In this document: positions 10,898 to 20,480 of the stretch, one piece after another | How positions within the stretch are numbered: position 1 is the first letter of the stretch | Layout of the letters: the number at the start of each line of letters is the position of its first letter | Assembly (NCBI GenBank): GCA_016871115.1 | Contig: VFZP01000003.1 | Location: 1-43,798 of the forward strand | Length of the DNA stretch: 43,798 nucleotides | From: Acidobacteriota bacterium | GTDB taxonomy: Bacteria > Acidobacteriota > Terriglobia > Bryobacterales > Bryobacteraceae | Direction: 5' to 3' | The notes under the pieces: model-generated | Told to the model about the DNA's origin: nothing | What the model saw: only the letters and a program-made list of their open reading frames with translations | The model's database searches: none | Program-made: the position numbers and the translations under genes

Positions 10898-11578
10898 TTA
10901 GAACCCCAAGCGCAATCCAAACCGGAACACGCGCTCGTCGATGCCCTCGCGGCCAGTGCCCCGCACCCCGGCGATCTCCATGAATCGCGTGTTCGACACG
11001 TCCGCTACCGGAGCCCCAAAGTGCGGTGTATTCGTCAGGTTGAAAGCCTCGGCCCGGAACTGGACGTTCACCCGCTCGGTCACCCTGAACGAACGGAAGA
11101 TGCTCGCGTCCACGTTGATCACGCCGGGGCTTTGCAGCAGGTTCCAGCCGGTCGTGCCGAAGCGTGCCTCGCGCACCTGACCGAACGCCGCCGGATCATG
11201 CCACTTCTGGCCGGGTCCCGCGCCGCCGATCTTCTTCACCGTCGTATTCAACAGATCGGCCCGCTGCCCGTTGCCGGGGGCGTTCAAATCCGTGCCCGGC
11301 GCCGTCACTGAGGACGGCGGACCGGAGTAGGCCGACATCAGGCCGTTCATCTGCCAGCCGCCCAGCAGCCAACTGCCCACGCCGCTGTTGAAGTACTTCT
11401 TGCCCTTGCCGAACGGTGCTTCATAAATGCCCGTGAACTGGAAGTTATGCGGAGCATTCAAGTCGCTCACCGCGCGGTTCAGATGGAAGAACTCCGGCAG
11501 GTGAATCCGCGGACCGCCGTCGGAGTTTACGTTGCCCGCCGTGCCCATGTTCTTCGAGAACGTATAGGCAAACCCGCT
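10898..11578 (-). pseudogene. C-terminal fragment of an Oar-like TonB-dependent receptor
   Basis: About 227 residues match the last barrel strands of an Oar-like receptor: YTFSKNMGTAGNVNSDGG, NAPHNFQFTGIYEAPFGKGK, GSWLLGGWQMNGLMSAYSG, FRSFRVTERVNVQFRAEAFN, LTNTPHFGAP and the terminal VFRFGLRLGF. The N-terminal 700 or more residues are missing. Similarity stops near 11578, and the next 100 bp lead into the end of another receptor on the opposite strand. Sequence upstream of 11578 on this strand does not continue the receptor. The receptor at 2.3-5.7 kb is a paralog and not an obvious source of this fragment. Confidence 0.85.
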
Positions 11579-11675
11579 GCACCCGCGGATTTCCAAGCGT
11601 GGTGGTCTACTTTTCGACCGCCACAATCCGCCGCTCAAACGGCGTTTCGTGGTCTATTATTGCTCCGCCCCTTAT

Positions 11676-11819
11676 ATCAACACGCCGCACTTCAACGATC
11701 CGACCACTAACATCTCGGTGCCGGCCACTGTGGGACGCTTCACTTCGATCGTTTCCGACTTCGGCCCGGAAAAGGCCAATGGCCGCCGTATCGCGCTGCA
11801 ACTTCGGTTGGAGTTTTAA
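11676..11819 (+). pseudogene. C-terminal scrap of a second Oar-like receptor
   Basis: The last 47 codons of a TonB-dependent receptor: INTPHFNDPTTNISVPATVG, RFTSIVSDFGPEKANGRRI and ALQLRLEF before TAA. INTPHF followed by a small loop and the GRRIALQLRLEF end are the standard closing strands of Oar-like barrels. It lies head to head with the minus-strand fragment ending near 11578, so the two cannot be parts of one gene. It ends immediately before, and overlaps the possible start of, the cytochrome gene. Confidence 0.8.
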
Positions 11820-12759
11820 GACGGTTCACGCGATCTGGCTTACGCTCGCAGTGGCCGCCGCTCCTGCGGCTGCGGGTTGCGGGGTGTGTCACCGCCGCAT
11901 GGTCGAGAGCTACGCCCGCACGGCGCACGCGAACGCTTCGCGCCCCGCCACGGTCGAGTCGGTCCTCGGGCCGTTCGACCCGCCGCGCAATCGGATGGAT
12001 ACGCGGCGGCCCGGCGTGTACTTCGTCATGGAACGCGGCGCCGATGGCCGTGCCACTCAAACCGGCGTGGACGGCTCGCTCCGGCACACGGAGGCCCTAG
12101 ATCTGGTGATCGGCTCCGGCCGCCGTGGCCAGTCCTATTTATACTGGCGCGACGGACTGTTGTTTCAACTCCCGGTGTCGTATCACATCAGTTCCGCGCG
12201 GTGGATCAACTCGCCTGGGTACGAAGACGGCGCCGTGCATTTCGGACGTGGCATTCCGCCGCTTTGTTTCGGTTGCCATGCCACGCGCGCCGAGCTGGAG
12301 CCTGCGGGCCGTTCGGTGCGCTACAAGCGCGAGGAGATGGCGCTCGGCATGAGCTGCGTCCGGTGTCACGGCGAGCCGCCCGCCCGGCACACGCGGGGAT
12401 TCGGCAAGCCGGACGGCCTGAAAACATGTGCTTCGTGTCATGCCGGCCTCGCCGGGGAGCGCCCGCCTGAACCCGATGTCCACGGCAATCAAGTGGGCCT
12501 GCTGTGGGCCAGCCGTTGCTTCAAACAAAGCGGGGGACGCAGGACCTGCGTTACCTGTCACGATGTGCACCAAGTGCAGCGCGACGCGGCATCGTTCAAC
12601 TCGCGTTGCGTGGCGTGCCACCCCGGCTCCCGCTGCAGTCAACAGCCGGACCGCGCGGATGCGTGCGTGAATTGCCATATGCCGCTGGAGCAATCCAAGC
12701 TGATCGCGGTGCAAACGTACCGGTCGCACCGCATCGCGGTATACCGGAAGAAGCAATGA
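11779..12759 (+). CDS. Exported heptahaem cytochrome c
   Basis: An exported multihaem cytochrome with seven CXXCH haem sites: CGVCH, CFGCH, CVRCH, CASCH, CVTCH, CVACH and CVNCH. The first follows directly after a hydrophobic signal segment (IWLTLAVAAAPAAAGC). The only in-frame ATG before the signal is at 11779, inside the receptor scrap, so the true start is uncertain and may have been altered by the rearrangement. Between haems 1 and 2 lies a globular stretch with GSGRRGQSYLYWRDGLLFQL, seen in cytochrome c554/perme-type proteins of Acidobacteriota. It overlaps the downstream CRTAC1 gene as ATGA, so the two are translationally coupled. The likely role is periplasmic or outer-surface electron transfer; donor and acceptor are unknown. 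Confidence 0.8.
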   Translation: MAAVSRCNFGWSFKTVHAIWLTLAVAAAPAAAGCGVCHRRMVESYARTAHANASRPATVESVLGPFDPPRNRMDTRRPGVYFVMERGADGRATQTGVDGSLRHTEALDLVIGSGRRGQSYLYWRDGLLFQLPVSYHISSARWINSPGYEDGAVHFGRGIPPLCFGCHATRAELEPAGRSVRYKREEMALGMSCVRCHGEPPARHTRGFGKPDGLKTCASCHAGLAGERPPEPDVHGNQVGLLWASRCFKQSGGRRTCVTCHDVHQVQRDAASFNSRCVACHPGSRCSQQPDRADACVNCHMPLEQSKLIAVQTYRSHRIAVYRKKQ

Positions 12760-14327
12760 CCGGCGTTGCGCTGCTGCTTGCGGCCCGCTTTGTCGAAGTG
12801 GGCCTGGAGGCGGGCCTCACTCATAAGCATGAAAACGGGGCGTCACCGAGGAAGCTGATGATGGAGGCGTTCGGTTCCGGCGTGGCGGCGTTCGATTTCG
12901 ACGGCGACTCGCGCGTGGACCTGTTCTTCGTCAACGGCGCGGATGTGGCGCGCGGTAAGCCTTCGCCTGGGCACAAACTCTATCGCAATCTGGGCGGCAT
13001 GAAGTTTGCACCGGCCCTCACCATCCGCGGTAATGGTTCGTTCGGCACTGGCGTCACCGTCGGTGACCACGACCGCGACGGCCGGCCGGATCTCTACATC
13101 ACAGGCTTTGGCGCCAACCAATTGCTGCGGAATCCAGGCGGGCTGCGCTTTGAGGATGTGACAGCGAACGCACGCCTGGCGGCGGGCGGTTGGTCTTCGA
13201 GCGCGGGGTTTCTCGACTACGACCGCGATGGCCATCTGGACCTCTTCGTGGCGCGTTACCTCGACTACGATCCTACCGACGACCAGCCCTGCGGCTTCCG
13301 CAAGGCCGGCTACCGCATGTACTGCGATCCCCGCATGTACGATGGCAAGGCCGACCTGCTCTTCCGCAATCGCGGTGATGGAACATTTGCCAACGTTTCG
13401 CGCGAAGCAGGCATCGCCAATCCGGCCGGCAAAGGTCTCGGCGTAGCCATCGGCGATATCGATGACGACGGTTGGCCTGACATCTAAGTGGCCAACGACG
13501 GCGTGCGGAATTTTCTCTATCACAACCGGCAGAACGGCAAGTTTCTCGATATCGCCTACTCCGCTGGCACGGGTCTTGACGGGCACGGTAAACCGCAGGC
13601 TGGCATGGGCACCGAAATCGCGGACTTTAACGGCGACGGCCGCATGGATATCTTCGTCACCAACTTCGCCCTGGAATTGAACACGCTTTATCGCAATCTT
13701 TGCGGGCTGCTGTTTGAGGATGCCACTGAGCGCGCCGGGCTCGCTTCAGGATTCGAACCCCTCGGATTCGGCACGCGGTTTTTTGACTACGACAACGACG
13801 GTGACCTCGACATTCACGTCACCAACGGCCATGTGATCGACAACGTCGCGCTCTATCACCCGCGCCTTCGCTACCGCCAGCGTGACCTTCTGTATGAGAA
13901 CACCGGTGACGGGCGCTTCCGGGATGTGCCTGGCGTATTTCAGGACGAGCATGTGGGGCGCGGCTCGGCGGTGGCGGACTTCGATGGCGACGGCGATCTC
14001 GACATCGTGATTTCCAATCTCGGCGAGCGGCCGTTCCTGTACCGTAATGACTCCACGCCCCGGCGCAACTGGCTGGCCGTGGATTTTGCCCGGCCCGGCG
14101 CGCGCGTCACCGTGGGAACAATGGTGCGCGACGTGACTTCGGCGTCCAGCTATCTTTCGGCGAGCCCGCTGGTGGCGCATTTCGGCCTGGCCGAGGCAGC
14201 CGCCGCGGAGGTGAAGATCACCTGGCCTGGTGGCCGGACCGAGAGCCTCACGGGGCTCAAGGCGAATCGAACGGTCCGGGTGTGTGAGGCGCCGCCATGC
14301 CAGGAAAGCAACGGTCCCGCGCGCTAG
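12756..14327 (+). pseudogene. CRTAC1-type FG-GAP/ASPIC protein with one in-frame stop
   Basis: The frame starts at the ATG at 12756, overlapping the cytochrome stop. It encodes repeated FG-GAP/VCBS modules with calcium-binding cores such as FDFDGDSRVDLFFVNG, DHDRDGRPDLY, LDYDRDGHLDLFVARYLDYD and FDYDNDGDLDIHVTNGH, and ends with a short ASPIC/UnbV-type tail (ASSYLSASPLVAHFGLAEA). A TAA at 13485-13487 interrupts GWPDI-x-VANDG, where the family usually has tyrosine; the frame on either side is unchanged. The protein would be an exported beta propeller of unknown ligand. With the stop it would lose most of its blades; if the stop is a sequence error the gene is intact. The N-terminus lacks a clear signal peptide. 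Confidence 0.85.
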
Positions 14328-14346
14328 CCGTCCACCACCTTTTTGC

Positions 14347-15195
14347 TCAACGACGCCGTGTCAACAGCTTCTCTTCGCGGTCGGCCTCTTCGCTGAGTTT
14401 TTCAAAATGGGCCGACGACAGTTGCGGCGCAGCACGGAAAGCCGCCAGCGCCGTGCGCGCCTCCGCCGGCCTGTTCCGCGCACGGTAAGATTGCGCCAGC
14501 CGCAGATGGGCCTCGGCCCTTTCACCCAGTGTCAGCGCACGCCGCAGCGCCTCCTCCGCCTCGGCCGGGCGCTGCCGCACCAAATGAATCCGGGCAGCCA
14601 GGATCAGGGCTTCCGGGGTTGGCTGTGCCATTCGTGCAAGGTCGGCAAGTGCCGCGGCCTCGTCCTCAACGTGATCCCAATGGGCCATAGCACGGTAGTA
14701 GAGAAACAACGGCGCGTCGGGTAGCGCGGCCAGAGCCTGCGACGCCAACTTGAGAGCTTCGCGCGGGCGACCCTGCTGCCGGCGGACTTCCCCCAGCAAA
14801 GCGTCCAGATAAGGAGAGGGCGGCGACTCGGCAATCTCGCGTTCAGTACGGCTGAGCCGTCCGAGATCCAGATCGATCTTGACGATGTAGAACCGCGCCG
14901 TGTGAAGTTGTGGGTCCAACTCGCGCGCCTGTTGAAACTCGCCTTTCGCCTCGGCGATGAGCTCCTGCGCGCCCGTAGCCAGATACGCTTCTCCCAACAG
15001 CAGATGCGCGCGGCCAGACCGGGGGTTCAAGGCAATCGCGCGAGTGAACTCGGCAATGGCGGACTGAAAACGGCGAGTTTGCATCTCGGCGGCGCCCTTG
15101 TTGAGATGCAGTTCGTGGGGAGACTGCGCGCCGGGAAGCGCTAGCGCAGCCCACGCCAGCGCCTCGCTACACCTCAGCCAACGGCTGACTCGCAT
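14347..15195 (-). CDS. Exported TPR protein downstream of DUF1552
   Basis: A 282-residue protein from the ATG at 15195 (an in-frame start at 15219 would add eight residues). A signal segment (ALAWAALALPGAQS) is followed by TPR units: HLNKGAAEMQTRRFQSAIAE, FTRAIALNPRSGRAHLLLGE, LDALLGEVRRQQGRPREALK, and LAQSYRARNRPAEARTAL. It overlaps the 3' end of the DUF1552 gene by about 29 bp, making it the third gene of a DUF1592-DUF1552-TPR operon. TPR proteins act as scaffolds; this one is probably periplasmic and may organise its operon partners, which is inference from context only. It converges on the CRTAC1 gene with a 19-bp gap. Confidence 0.8.
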   Translation of the reverse strand: MRVSRWLRCSEALAWAALALPGAQSPHELHLNKGAAEMQTRRFQSAIAEFTRAIALNPRSGRAHLLLGEAYLATGAQELIAEAKGEFQQARELDPQLHTARFYIVKIDLDLGRLSRTEREIAESPPSPYLDALLGEVRRQQGRPREALKLASQALAALPDAPLFLYYRAMAHWDHVEDEAAALADLARMAQPTPEALILAARIHLVRQRPAEAEEALRRALTLGERAEAHLRLAQSYRARNRPAEARTALAAFRAAPQLSSAHFEKLSEEADREEKLLTRRR

Positions 15196-16477
15196 CGCCG
15201 AATTGCCCGGGCGGCACATTCATTTTGTCCATCATCGACAGGAACAGACGGCACAGCTGGCGCTCGGGCTTCTCCAGATAATCCAGCACACGCCCACCCT
15301 TAATGCGACCGCCCGCGCCACCCACCAGCACCACGGGCAACTGGCGCGCTTCGTGGCTGCCGGTGAGCATGCTGGAACAGTACAGCATCATTGTGTTGTC
15401 GAGCAGTGTACGGTCGCCTTCCCGAATCGTGTCGAGCTTGCGCGCGATGTAAGCCACCTGCTCAAGGAAAAACCGGTTCACCTTCAGCCAGTCCGGCGTA
15501 TCTGAGTGTGAGAGCAGGTGGTGGATCATGTAGTCCACGCCAAGGTTCGGGAAGCGCAGCGAGCTGTGATCGTTGTTCAGCTTCAGCGTGGCGATGCGCG
15601 TCGTGTCGGTCTGGAAGCCCAGCACCAGGATGTCGGCCATCAGGCGCATGTGCTCGGCGATGTCCTGTGGAATGCCATCGGCGGGGCGGGCCGTGTTGGG
15701 CTTGTCGAGCGTGGGCCGCCAGCCCTGCAACTCGCCCTTCTTGCCGGCGTTCGCGATGCGCTGCTCCACGTCGCGTACGGATTCGAGGTACTCATCGAGC
15801 TTCTGCTGATCGTTCTTGCCGATGCCGCGGCGGAGCGTGCCGGCGTCGGCCAGTACGGCATCGAGCACGCTCTGGTCGCCTTTGCTCGCTTCGTCTTTGA
15901 AAAGCCGGTCAAAGGCCAGCGCGGGATAAATTTCCAGCGGCGTCGGCGTGGTGGGTGAGCTCCACGAAATGTGGGAGCTGTAGAGCATCGAATAGTTCTT
16001 GTGTACCGACGGGTTTGACTTCTCGCAGCCCAGCACCAGACTCGGCACCTTCGTCGACCCGCCGTAACGCTGCGCCAGCACTTGATCGATACTGGTGCCC
16101 GACCGAATCTCGCCGCCCGATGCGAGCGGCGCGCCCGACAGCAGATTGCCCGTCTGCGAGCTGTGGATGTTACCCTTCAGCGCTTCGGCGTTGAACAAGC
16201 CGCGGATGAACAGCGTCTTCTCGCAGAAGTCGTGCAGCGGCTCCAGCACTTTGCCCAGCTCCATCTGCTTGCCTTCGCCGCGCGCCCACCACTCCTTGCT
16301 GTGAAAGCCGTTGCCCGAAAACAGCACGGCCAAACGCACCGGCGCTTCCTGCGTTCGCGCGGCTTCACCGCCCCACACCGGGAGCGATTCGAGCCACGGC
16401 AGCGCGATGGACACTCCGGCGCCCCGCAACAAGCGGCGGCGTGAGAAAACGTGGCGGTCAATGAGTTTCTTGTTCAT
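15167..16477 (-). CDS. DUF1552 exported protein
   Basis: A 436-residue DUF1552 (PF07586) protein. From the ATG at 16477 it has a Tat-like leader with SRRRLLRGAGVSIALPWLES. Typical family blocks follow: RLAVLFSGNGFHSKEWW, GNLLSGAPLASGGEIRSGTS, a coiled region with KNDQQKLDEYLESVRDVEQR, and the closing FRFPNLGVDY/HLLSHS and LVGGAGGRIKGGRVLDY segments. DUF1552 proteins are almost always encoded beside DUF1592 cytochrome-like proteins in Planctomycetes and Acidobacteriota; they resemble sulfatase/alkaline-phosphatase-fold DUF1501 proteins, but no activity is established. It overlaps the upstream DUF1592 gene by 20 bp and the downstream TPR gene by about 29 bp. Confidence 0.9.
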   Translation of the reverse strand: MNKKLIDRHVFSRRRLLRGAGVSIALPWLESLPVWGGEAARTQEAPVRLAVLFSGNGFHSKEWWARGEGKQMELGKVLEPLHDFCEKTLFIRGLFNAEALKGNIHSSQTGNLLSGAPLASGGEIRSGTSIDQVLAQRYGGSTKVPSLVLGCEKSNPSVHKNYSMLYSSHISWSSPTTPTPLEIYPALAFDRLFKDEASKGDQSVLDAVLADAGTLRRGIGKNDQQKLDEYLESVRDVEQRIANAGKKGELQGWRPTLDKPNTARPADGIPQDIAEHMRLMADILVLGFQTDTTRIATLKLNNDHSSLRFPNLGVDYMIHHLLSHSDTPDWLKVNRFFLEQVAYIARKLDTIREGDRTLLDNTMMLYCSSMLTGSHEARQLPVVLVGGAGGRIKGGRVLDYLEKPERQLCRLFLSMMDKMNVPPGQFGDASQPLAEV

Positions 16478-19400
16478 GGTCACGGCCTCGGATTTCGCGG
16501 AACTGGCGGCTGGCCACAATCAGATCGATGACTGTACCGACATGATATCCGTTTGCGGCAAGCTGCGCCTGCATGGTGTTCAGCAGCGGTTCGTCGGAAA
16601 GCTCCACGGCGCGGCCCAGTGCGTAGCCGAGCAGCTTGCGGCAGAATTGGCGGACAAACGCGGGCCGGCCCTTGCCGAGCAGATACGCGCGCAGCCCGTC
16701 GGCGCCATCGACGGGCGTGCCGTCGCGCAGAATGGCGCTGTCATTGATCGGGCGGTCCGCAAGGTCGCGGTTGCGACGGCGGCCGACGGCGTCGAAGCGT
16801 TCGAGCGTGTAACCGTACGGGTCGCCGCGCGCGTGGCACCCGGAGCAGCGCGGATCTTTTGTATGGCGCTCGGTGAGTTCGCGCACCGACAGCGTTTCAG
16901 TAGCTTCGTCCGCCGGAAGCGGCGGCACATCCTTCGGCGGCCGCGGGAGCTTGTCACCGAGCAGCACTTCCGAAATCCAGTTGCCGCGCAAAATCGGGCT
17001 GGTACGTGAGGCGCCCGCTTGTTTGGCAAGTACCGAGGCTTGTACGAGGACTCCGCCGCGGCCATACTGCCGCACGCCGTCCACACGCCGCCACTCTGTG
17101 CCCGTGACGCCCGGAATCGCGTAATGCTTGGCCAGCGCTTCGTTGAGGAACGTGTGGCCGGCGTCGAGAATTGAAAGCACCGGGCGGTTCGCCGTGAACA
17201 GATCGGTGAAGAAGCGAATCGACTCCTCGTACATGTCGCCGCGCAACGAGCGAAACGCCGGGAAGTGGCGTTCGCTCTTTTCGTCGAGCGAATCGAAGTC
17301 GTAGATATGGAGCCACGCCGCGCCGAACTCAGTGGCCAGACGCCGCACGCGGGTTTCGTCGCGCAGCATCCGGCGCGCTTCCGCCTGCAGGCCCGCCGCG
17401 GTGCGCAACTTTCCCGTGCCCGCCGCGGCCAGCAGCGCAGCGTCCGGTTGAGACGACCACAGGAAGTAGCTCAGGCGGCTCGCCAGTTCGTAGCTGTTCA
17501 CTGGCCTGGTGACGCGGCCCGGCCCGGCGTTCTCGGCCTTGTATAAGAAGGCGGGCGAGACGAGCACGCGCGCGAGCAACAACCGCACAGCCTCTTCGTG
17601 CGGCAGCCCCTGCTGGCCCAGTTGTCGGTACAGCGCGCGGAACTGCGCGCGGTCCGCTTCGGTGAGCGGGCGGCGATATGCCCGCCCCGCGAATTCAATC
17701 ACGGCATCCACGTGACTTGGCTCGGCGGCCTTCACTTGTTCACGAAACGCCGCGGCGCGCGCGAGGATCGGCCGCCGGAGCGGTTCGAACTTCGACGGAT
17801 CCGCGTCCTGCGTGGCGTACTGCCAAAGCTGTTCAAAGGCGTCAACGCCAGTGAGCGCGTCGCGCGAGACAAAGTGCAGCTCGTCCCACAGCCGATCGAG
17901 CTGCGCCTTTTGCTTCGCGTCCAAGAGCAGGCGCGAGAGATGATCGTCCTCACGGTGAAAGAGCGTCAGAGTCACCACTTCATCCACGGGCACGATCTTG
18001 GTGTAGCAGAGCGAGGCGGGAAACATCTGCCGGAATTCGTTGAAGTTCTGTTCCACGCGCTGCCGGGCCGCCGTGCCCTTGCGCGCCACGACGGGCAGCG
18101 CGTACGCGACGGTCTGGTTGTTCGAAGTCCACATGCCTTTGCCGTCTGCCACCGTGGCGCTGGCGGGCGACAGTCTTCTTTGCGCGCCGCCAGTGGGCTT
18201 GGTGGTGAGGATCTCCAGTTGCACGGTGCCTTCGCCTTGCACGGTGCCTGTGGTCACGAACTCGCTGCCCGCGACAAGATCGGCAGGCAGACGCACTTCG
18301 AGCACCGACGGCGCTTGCGTCACCATGTCGCGCTGTCTTCCAGCAGGCCCGGTGGCCGTAACGCCGGCAAAGAGCGGCCCGGCGAGCGAAGAGAGTTGCC
18401 CGTAGAGCGCGGCGTCTTCGGTATTGCCTGTCGCGCCGTTCACCAACAGCCGCTGCAACTGATCGGCCAGCGTGCGCTTGGCCTCGCCCGGTTCGGCAAT
18501 TACCCAGCGGCCCAAGAGCGATGTGCCCGACAGGATCATGCTACCCGGCCCTGACTCGGTGTAGAAATGCCAAACGCCGCCATGTGGGTTGCCGCCGAGG
18601 ATGCTGCCCGACACATCGTTGGCCAGAGACCAACGCGTGCCATCGCGGGCGGTGATGTTGAGATCCACGGCCGTCAGATCGCACGAGTGATTCTCTTCCC
18701 GCGGCCCGACGAACACGGAGAGCAAGTCGCCGCGCTCAACCTGAATACTCTCCAGCCTGGGCGGCTGCTGCCGGTGATCTCCCTGCGCAAGCCGCACACG
18801 CGCTCCGCCGCGCCGCAATTCGAGCCACCACTCCGTACCATTGCCGCACTCAGGATGCGCGCGCTGCAGCGCGGTCTCCACACGCACCGTTGCGTCCACC
18901 GGGCTGCGCCATCCCACGGCAATCTGCAGCGTCGCCGAGGGATGCACGGCCACGCTCTTCGCTTTCATCGTACCGGGCACGCGCACGGCTTGTGCGGAAG
19001 AGTTGGCCACCACCATCGGCGTGGATGCCGTGCCCCAGCCTTGCACGAAATCGAACGCTGCGAGCTTGTCGATTTTCTTCGTCAGCAGATCGAGCTTGGG
19101 CGTGGCGCTGCGCCGCACAAAGTCGAACCAGGCTTTCTCGGCGGCGTCACCCGGCGCGGCAGCGTTCAACGCGCTGGCCGTGGCGGCGAAGATTCGCGTC
19201 CGCTGCGCCGTTAACTCATCCACCAGCGCGGGCAGGTCGCGCAGCAGCACCGGCGCGCGGCCGGGGATTGCCAGTTGCGGCTCGCGCCACACCACCGTGT
19301 CTCCCATCGAGCCGTCACCGCCGTCGTGCGCCACCAGATACAACGTCACCGTACCGCTCACCGCCGTCCCGAGCTTCACACGAAACGGCTGCTCGTCCAC

Positions 19401-20405
19401 AATCGGCGACACCGGCTCCATCCACGCCTTCGGGCCATCCTGTTTGCCGATGTGGCCCACGCTGGAGAACTTCCACAGCGTGTTCTGCCAAGGCGTGATT
19501 TGCGCGAGCAGTTTCGGCACGTCCGCGGGCTTGGCGGTGCGCCATTGCGCGCGCAGATCGTCAAGGAGCGGTGAGGGCCGCGCGCTGCGCATCAGCGCCG
19601 TCAGCGCGGCAACATACCTCGGGCTCAACTTCGCCTCGCGAGCGCTCAGCGAAGCGCGCAAGTAGCGATCGAGTGGCAGTGTACCGCCGCGATTCTTGTC
19701 GAGCGCGATGCCCTGCTGCGTCACCGTGTCGGCCCCGCCATCGGCCGTATGTGCGGCGTAGAAGGCGCGGATCTCGGCGAGGATCTCGCCGGTCCAATCG
19801 CTGCGCGAGGTCGACTTCGAGAAGCGAATACCGCGCGGAAGCAACACCGCGTGCGCGGCGACGGACTTACCCGCATCGAGGTACTTCGACAGCAGCGCGG
19901 GCGACATTGCGAGCGCCCCGCCCGTGTTCATGAATCCCTCGCCCGCCGCGCCATCGGCGGGAAACTCGCGCACCGGGTCGAGCGAAGCCACGTGCGTGAG
20001 GTCGCGCACCGTGAACGTGTACTCGGCGTTGTTCAGCCGCCGCAGCACCACGGGGCCGGGGTCGCCCGCGCGCGCCTGCGCCGCCGCCTGCAACGCGCCT
20101 TGGATCCAAGCGAGCAGCCGCGTCTTGTCCGCGGCCGGCAAAGGCGGCATGCCCTTGGGCGGCATCTCACCGAGCGTGAGTTGCTCCACAGCCTTCTGCC
20201 AAGGTTTCGGGTCGTGCATCACGGCGGCGAAGGTGGCATAGCGCTCGAGGTTCAGATCGCCCGCGTGTTTCGCGGCCGAGTGGCAGACGAGGCAGTACTG
20301 CGTGACCATCGGCCTGATGTCGCGGTCGAACCCCGCGGCCAGCGGAACAGCCGCGCACGCGGCTACGGCGGTCACGGCAAGAAGAACCACAAAACGGCGA
20401 GCCAT
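16458..20405 (-). CDS. DUF1592 giant exported c-type cytochrome-like protein
   Basis: A 1315-residue protein with a signal peptide (LLAVTAVAACAAVPLAAG) and the planctomycete-cytochrome layout. It contains an N-terminal haem site CLVCH in QYCLVCHSAAKHAGDLNLER, a GEMPPKGMPPLP segment, and DUF1587 (RRLNNAEYTFTVRDLTHV). A long central insert of beta-rich sequence (about residues 230-800) is unusual for the family. Then come DUF1592/DUF1595 (AGRAYRRPLTEADRAQFRAL, SRLSYFLWSSQPDAALL), DUF1588 with SRTSPILRGNWI and a second haem site CSGCH in DPRCSGCHARGDPYGYTLER, and C-terminal DUF1585 (FVRQFCRKLLGYALGRAVEL). The family is thought to act in periplasmic redox or polymer breakdown; the function is unproven. 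It is the first gene of the intact minus-strand operon. Confidence 0.92.
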   Translation of the reverse strand: MARRFVVLLAVTAVAACAAVPLAAGFDRDIRPMVTQYCLVCHSAAKHAGDLNLERYATFAAVMHDPKPWQKAVEQLTLGEMPPKGMPPLPAADKTRLLAWIQGALQAAAQARAGDPGPVVLRRLNNAEYTFTVRDLTHVASLDPVREFPADGAAGEGFMNTGGALAMSPALLSKYLDAGKSVAAHAVLLPRGIRFSKSTSRSDWTGEILAEIRAFYAAHTADGGADTVTQQGIALDKNRGGTLPLDRYLRASLSAREAKLSPRYVAALTALMRSARPSPLLDDLRAQWRTAKPADVPKLLAQITPWQNTLWKFSSVGHIGKQDGPKAWMEPVSPIVDEQPFRVKLGTAVSGTVTLYLVAHDGGDGSMGDTVVWREPQLAIPGRAPVLLRDLPALVDELTAQRTRIFAATASALNAAAPGDAAEKAWFDFVRRSATPKLDLLTKKIDKLAAFDFVQGWGTASTPMVVANSSAQAVRVPGTMKAKSVAVHPSATLQIAVGWRSPVDATVRVETALQRAHPECGNGTEWWLELRRGGARVRLAQGDHRQQPPRLESIQVERGDLLSVFVGPREENHSCDLTAVDLNITARDGTRWSLANDVSGSILGGNPHGGVWHFYTESGPGSMILSGTSLLGRWVIAEPGEAKRTLADQLQRLLVNGATGNTEDAALYGQLSSLAGPLFAGVTATGPAGRQRDMVTQAPSVLEVRLPADLVAGSEFVTTGTVQGEGTVQLEILTTKPTGGAQRRLSPASATVADGKGMWTSNNQTVAYALPVVARKGTAARQRVEQNFNEFRQMFPASLCYTKIVPVDEVVTLTLFHREDDHLSRLLLDAKQKAQLDRLWDELHFVSRDALTGVDAFEQLWQYATQDADPSKFEPLRRPILARAAAFREQVKAAEPSHVDAVIEFAGRAYRRPLTEADRAQFRALYRQLGQQGLPHEEAVRLLLARVLVSPAFLYKAENAGPGRVTRPVNSYELASRLSYFLWSSQPDAALLAAAGTGKLRTAAGLQAEARRMLRDETRVRRLATEFGAAWLHIYDFDSLDEKSERHFPAFRSLRGDMYEESIRFFTDLFTANRPVLSILDAGHTFLNEALAKHYAIPGVTGTEWRRVDGVRQYGRGGVLVQASVLAKQAGASRTSPILRGNWISEVLLGDKLPRPPKDVPPLPADEATETLSVRELTERHTKDPRCSGCHARGDPYGYTLERFDAVGRRRNRDLADRPINDSAILRDGTPVDGADGLRAYLLGKGRPAFVRQFCRKLLGYALGRAVELSDEPLLNTMQAQLAANGYHVGTVIDLIVASRQFREIRGRDHEQETH

Positions 20406-20480
20406 CGTTGTCTAGCTTATTGCGGCTGCGGTGCCAGGGCAAACTGCCTTCAGCGCCGCGCGGAAGAGTATATCCTGTGG
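20406..20480. promoter_or_regulatory. Divergent promoter interval between two DUF1592 operons
   Basis: Only 75 bp separate the start codons of the two divergent DUF1592 genes, so both promoters must lie in or around this interval. No clear -35/-10 pair or operator repeat was recognised. Confidence 0.35.
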
